A stretch of 64,000 bases of DNA, taken from the NCBI GenBank assembly GCA_040882505.1, contig JBBEBE010000002.1:372001-436000 (forward strand), read 5' to 3'. The stretch's first letter is position 1, and each line of letters starts with the position of its first letter. Below the pieces are notes generated by a model. The model made no database searches, was not told the DNA's origin, and worked only from the letters and a program-made list of their open reading frames with translations. Shown piece by piece: positions 62,569 through 64,000 of the stretch. Made by a program: the position numbers and the translations under genes. Source of the DNA: JBBEBE01 sp040882505 (GTDB lineage Bacteria > Bacteroidota > Rhodothermia > Balneolales > Balneolaceae).

Positions 62569-64000
62569 TTAGAACGGATAGACTTCGAGATCGATTTGCC
62601 AGACAACCGGAAGCAGAAAGTAAACCATGACAGTAATCACAACAATCCCGATGATATTTAGCCAGAAACCAGCTCGGGCCATTTGAGGGATCGTGAGTCG
62701 TCCGCTTCCGAATACAACGGCATTGGGTGGTGTCGCAACAGGAAGCATAAATGCAAAAGATGAGGCAATGGCCGCTGCAACCATCAACGCGTAGGGATGA
62801 ATCAGAAGAGCGGCTGCCATACTGGCCAGAACGGGCATGAGCATGGTTGAGGTGGCGGTGTTGGATGTAATCTCTGTCAGGAAGAGTGTCAGGGTAGCCA
62901 GAGCCAGTAATAGCACCCATAAATGTTGACCTTCAAGAAACATCAACCGTTCGGCAATCCATTCTGCCAAACCGGATGTTGTGAACGAGTGGGCGAGGGC
63001 AAGGCCTCCTCCAAACAAAACCAGAATCCCCCATGGGATGGAAGAGGCCGTTTCCCAATCCAACAGTGCTTCTGAAGAGTCTCTGGAAGGGATCAGGAAC
63101 AACAAGATGGCTCCAGCCATGGCAATGGTCGAATCATTGACAAAAGAGAGAGATTCAACATGTATGAATCCATTCAGGATCCAAGCCGTTGCCATGGTGG
63201 TGAATACAACAAAGATGGTCAACTCCTCTCGACTCATTCGTCCAAGGGCATTCCACTGTCGATCCAGAGCCTCACGCGTCGAATCCATTTGAATGTTTCC
63301 GGGAGGAAATGCGATGAAAACCAAATAGACCCAACTAAAAACCAACATAATCAAGGCGAGGGGCAGGCCGAACAACATCCATCTTCCGAACGAAATGGTC
63401 ACGCCGAAGAGTGTATCGGCGACTCCTGCAAGGACGGTATTGGGGGGCGTCCCGATGATCGTAGCCACTCCACCAATGGAACATGCGTACGCAATTCCCA
63501 ACATGATGGCGATTGAGAAATTGGATGTTCGCCCGGTCGAATTCAGGCCGGGAATTGCGTCGGTCTGTTTGACGACTGCCATCCCGATGGGAACCATCAT
63601 CAAGGCCGTCGCTGTATTACTGACCCACATTGAAAGCAGGGCCGAAGCAGACATGAACCCAAGGATGAGTCGTTTTGGTTCCGTACCGATACATCTGATG
63701 ATCGACAGGGCCAAGCGACGATGAAGATTCCAGCGTTCCATCGTGACGGCAACCAAGAATCCCCCCATGAACAGAAAAATGATCGGGTGTCCATATTGTC
63801 GAGTGACCTCTCCAGCCGGAAGAATGCCGAGTACAGGCAAGAGTACGATAGGCAAGAGCGCAGTCGCTGAAATGGGTATGGCTTCCGTCATCCACCAAAC
63901 CGCCATCCAGACGGCCACAGCTGCCGTTCGCATGGCCAGGGGATCCATGGATTCCGGTACCGGGGAAAGGATCATGATCAAAAAGAGAACCGGGGCAGTG
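62569..64000 (-). CDS. DASS/SLC13-family sodium-coupled anion transporter (5' end beyond window)
   Basis: At least 470 residues of a polytopic transporter for dicarboxylates, citrate or sulfate are visible. Both SNT sodium-binding motifs are present (VSNTATALMM and TSNTATSTMLM), along with VWWMTEAIPI and GTPPNTVL. The reading frame continues open to the window edge (residues TAPVLFLI before the first TTG at 63981 look like the first helix), so the real start lies outside. It converges on nrdJ with a terminator between. Confidence 0.9.
   Translation of the reverse strand, partial: TAPVLFLIMILSPVPESMDPLAMRTAAVAVWMAVWWMTEAIPISATALLPIVLLPVLGILPAGEVTRQYGHPIIFLFMGGFLVAVTMERWNLHRRLALSIIRCIGTEPKRLILGFMSASALLSMWVSNTATALMMVPIGMAVVKQTDAIPGLNSTGRTSNFSIAIMLGIAYACSIGGVATIIGTPPNTVLAGVADTLFGVTISFGRWMLFGLPLALIMLVFSWVYLVFIAFPPGNIQMDSTREALDRQWNALGRMSREELTIFVVFTTMATAWILNGFIHVESLSFVNDSTIAMAGAILLFLIPSRDSSEALLDWETASSIPWGILVLFGGGLALAHSFTTSGLAEWIAERLMFLEGQHLWVLLLALATLTLFLTEITSNTATSTMLMPVLASMAAALLIHPYALMVAAAIASSFAFMLPVATPPNAVVFGSGRLTIPQMARAGFWLNIIGIVVITVMVYFLLPVVWQIDLEVYPF

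Overview
The window looks like a chromosomal segment of a Gram-negative member of the Bacteroidota/Rhodothermota/Balneolota (FCB) group. This is inferred from gene content: a secreted protein with a type IX secretion C-terminal sorting domain (53236-54666), a DUF3098-type membrane protein, a secreted protein of the Bacteroidota family usually mislabelled 'asparagine synthetase B', several lipoproteins, and a class II B12-dependent ribonucleotide reductase. Base composition is roughly balanced. I saw no transposon, phage, CRISPR, rRNA or tRNA gene. Most genes are intact and tightly packed, with many ATGA/GTGA stop-start overlaps.

Layout. (1) 1-1753: the end of an Nramp-like transporter, a KDPG/KDPGal aldolase, and a convergent, 3'-overlapping 2-keto-3-deoxygalactonokinase. 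(2) 1943-18196, all on the plus strand: eboD-eboE-eboF without eboABC; a coupled trio of TPR/VCBS/UnbV lipoprotein, CRTAC1/UnbV protein and UnbU/RnfD-like membrane protein; a renalase-like flavoprotein; and two ABC exporter half-transporters flanking an RNase Z. (3) 18209-21581: prfB with a textbook +1 programmed frameshift, coaE, fbp and a DUF192 lipoprotein. (4) 21745-35153: the translation/RNA core rimP-nusA-infB-rbfA-truB-ribF-rpsO-pnp, an M16 peptidase, asnS and holA. (5) 35195-41232: an ECF sigma factor with a small candidate anti-sigma, then a compact series speD-pdaD-speE-rimB-rimK-astE-like-DUF952 joining spermidine synthesis to a RimK ligase module, then a lone response regulator. 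(6) 41417-49677: leuS; convergent gltA with a structured upstream region; and the minus-strand group maf-TPR-'AsnB-like'-mazG. (7) 49791-54666: DUF3098, DUF92, a dicarboxylate/glutamate symporter, a TPR protein and the T9SS cargo protein. (8) 54656-58411: a minus-strand three-gene operon of an asparagine-synthase-like ATP-dependent enzyme without a glutaminase nucleophile, a radical SAM enzyme and a halogenase-like flavoprotein. (9) 58412-64000: a 467-bp regulatory interval, nrdJ, a strong terminator and a DASS/SLC13 transporter cut by the window edge.

The best candidates for an undescribed system are two. One is the 1.9-12 kb stretch, where two modules known from natural-product loci (Ebo metabolite traffic and UnbV/UnbU from enediyne clusters) lie side by side with no polyketide synthase or scytonemin gene in view. 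The other is the 54.7-58.4 kb asparagine-synthase/radical SAM/halogenase-like operon. All functions are assigned from remembered family motifs; no search was run.
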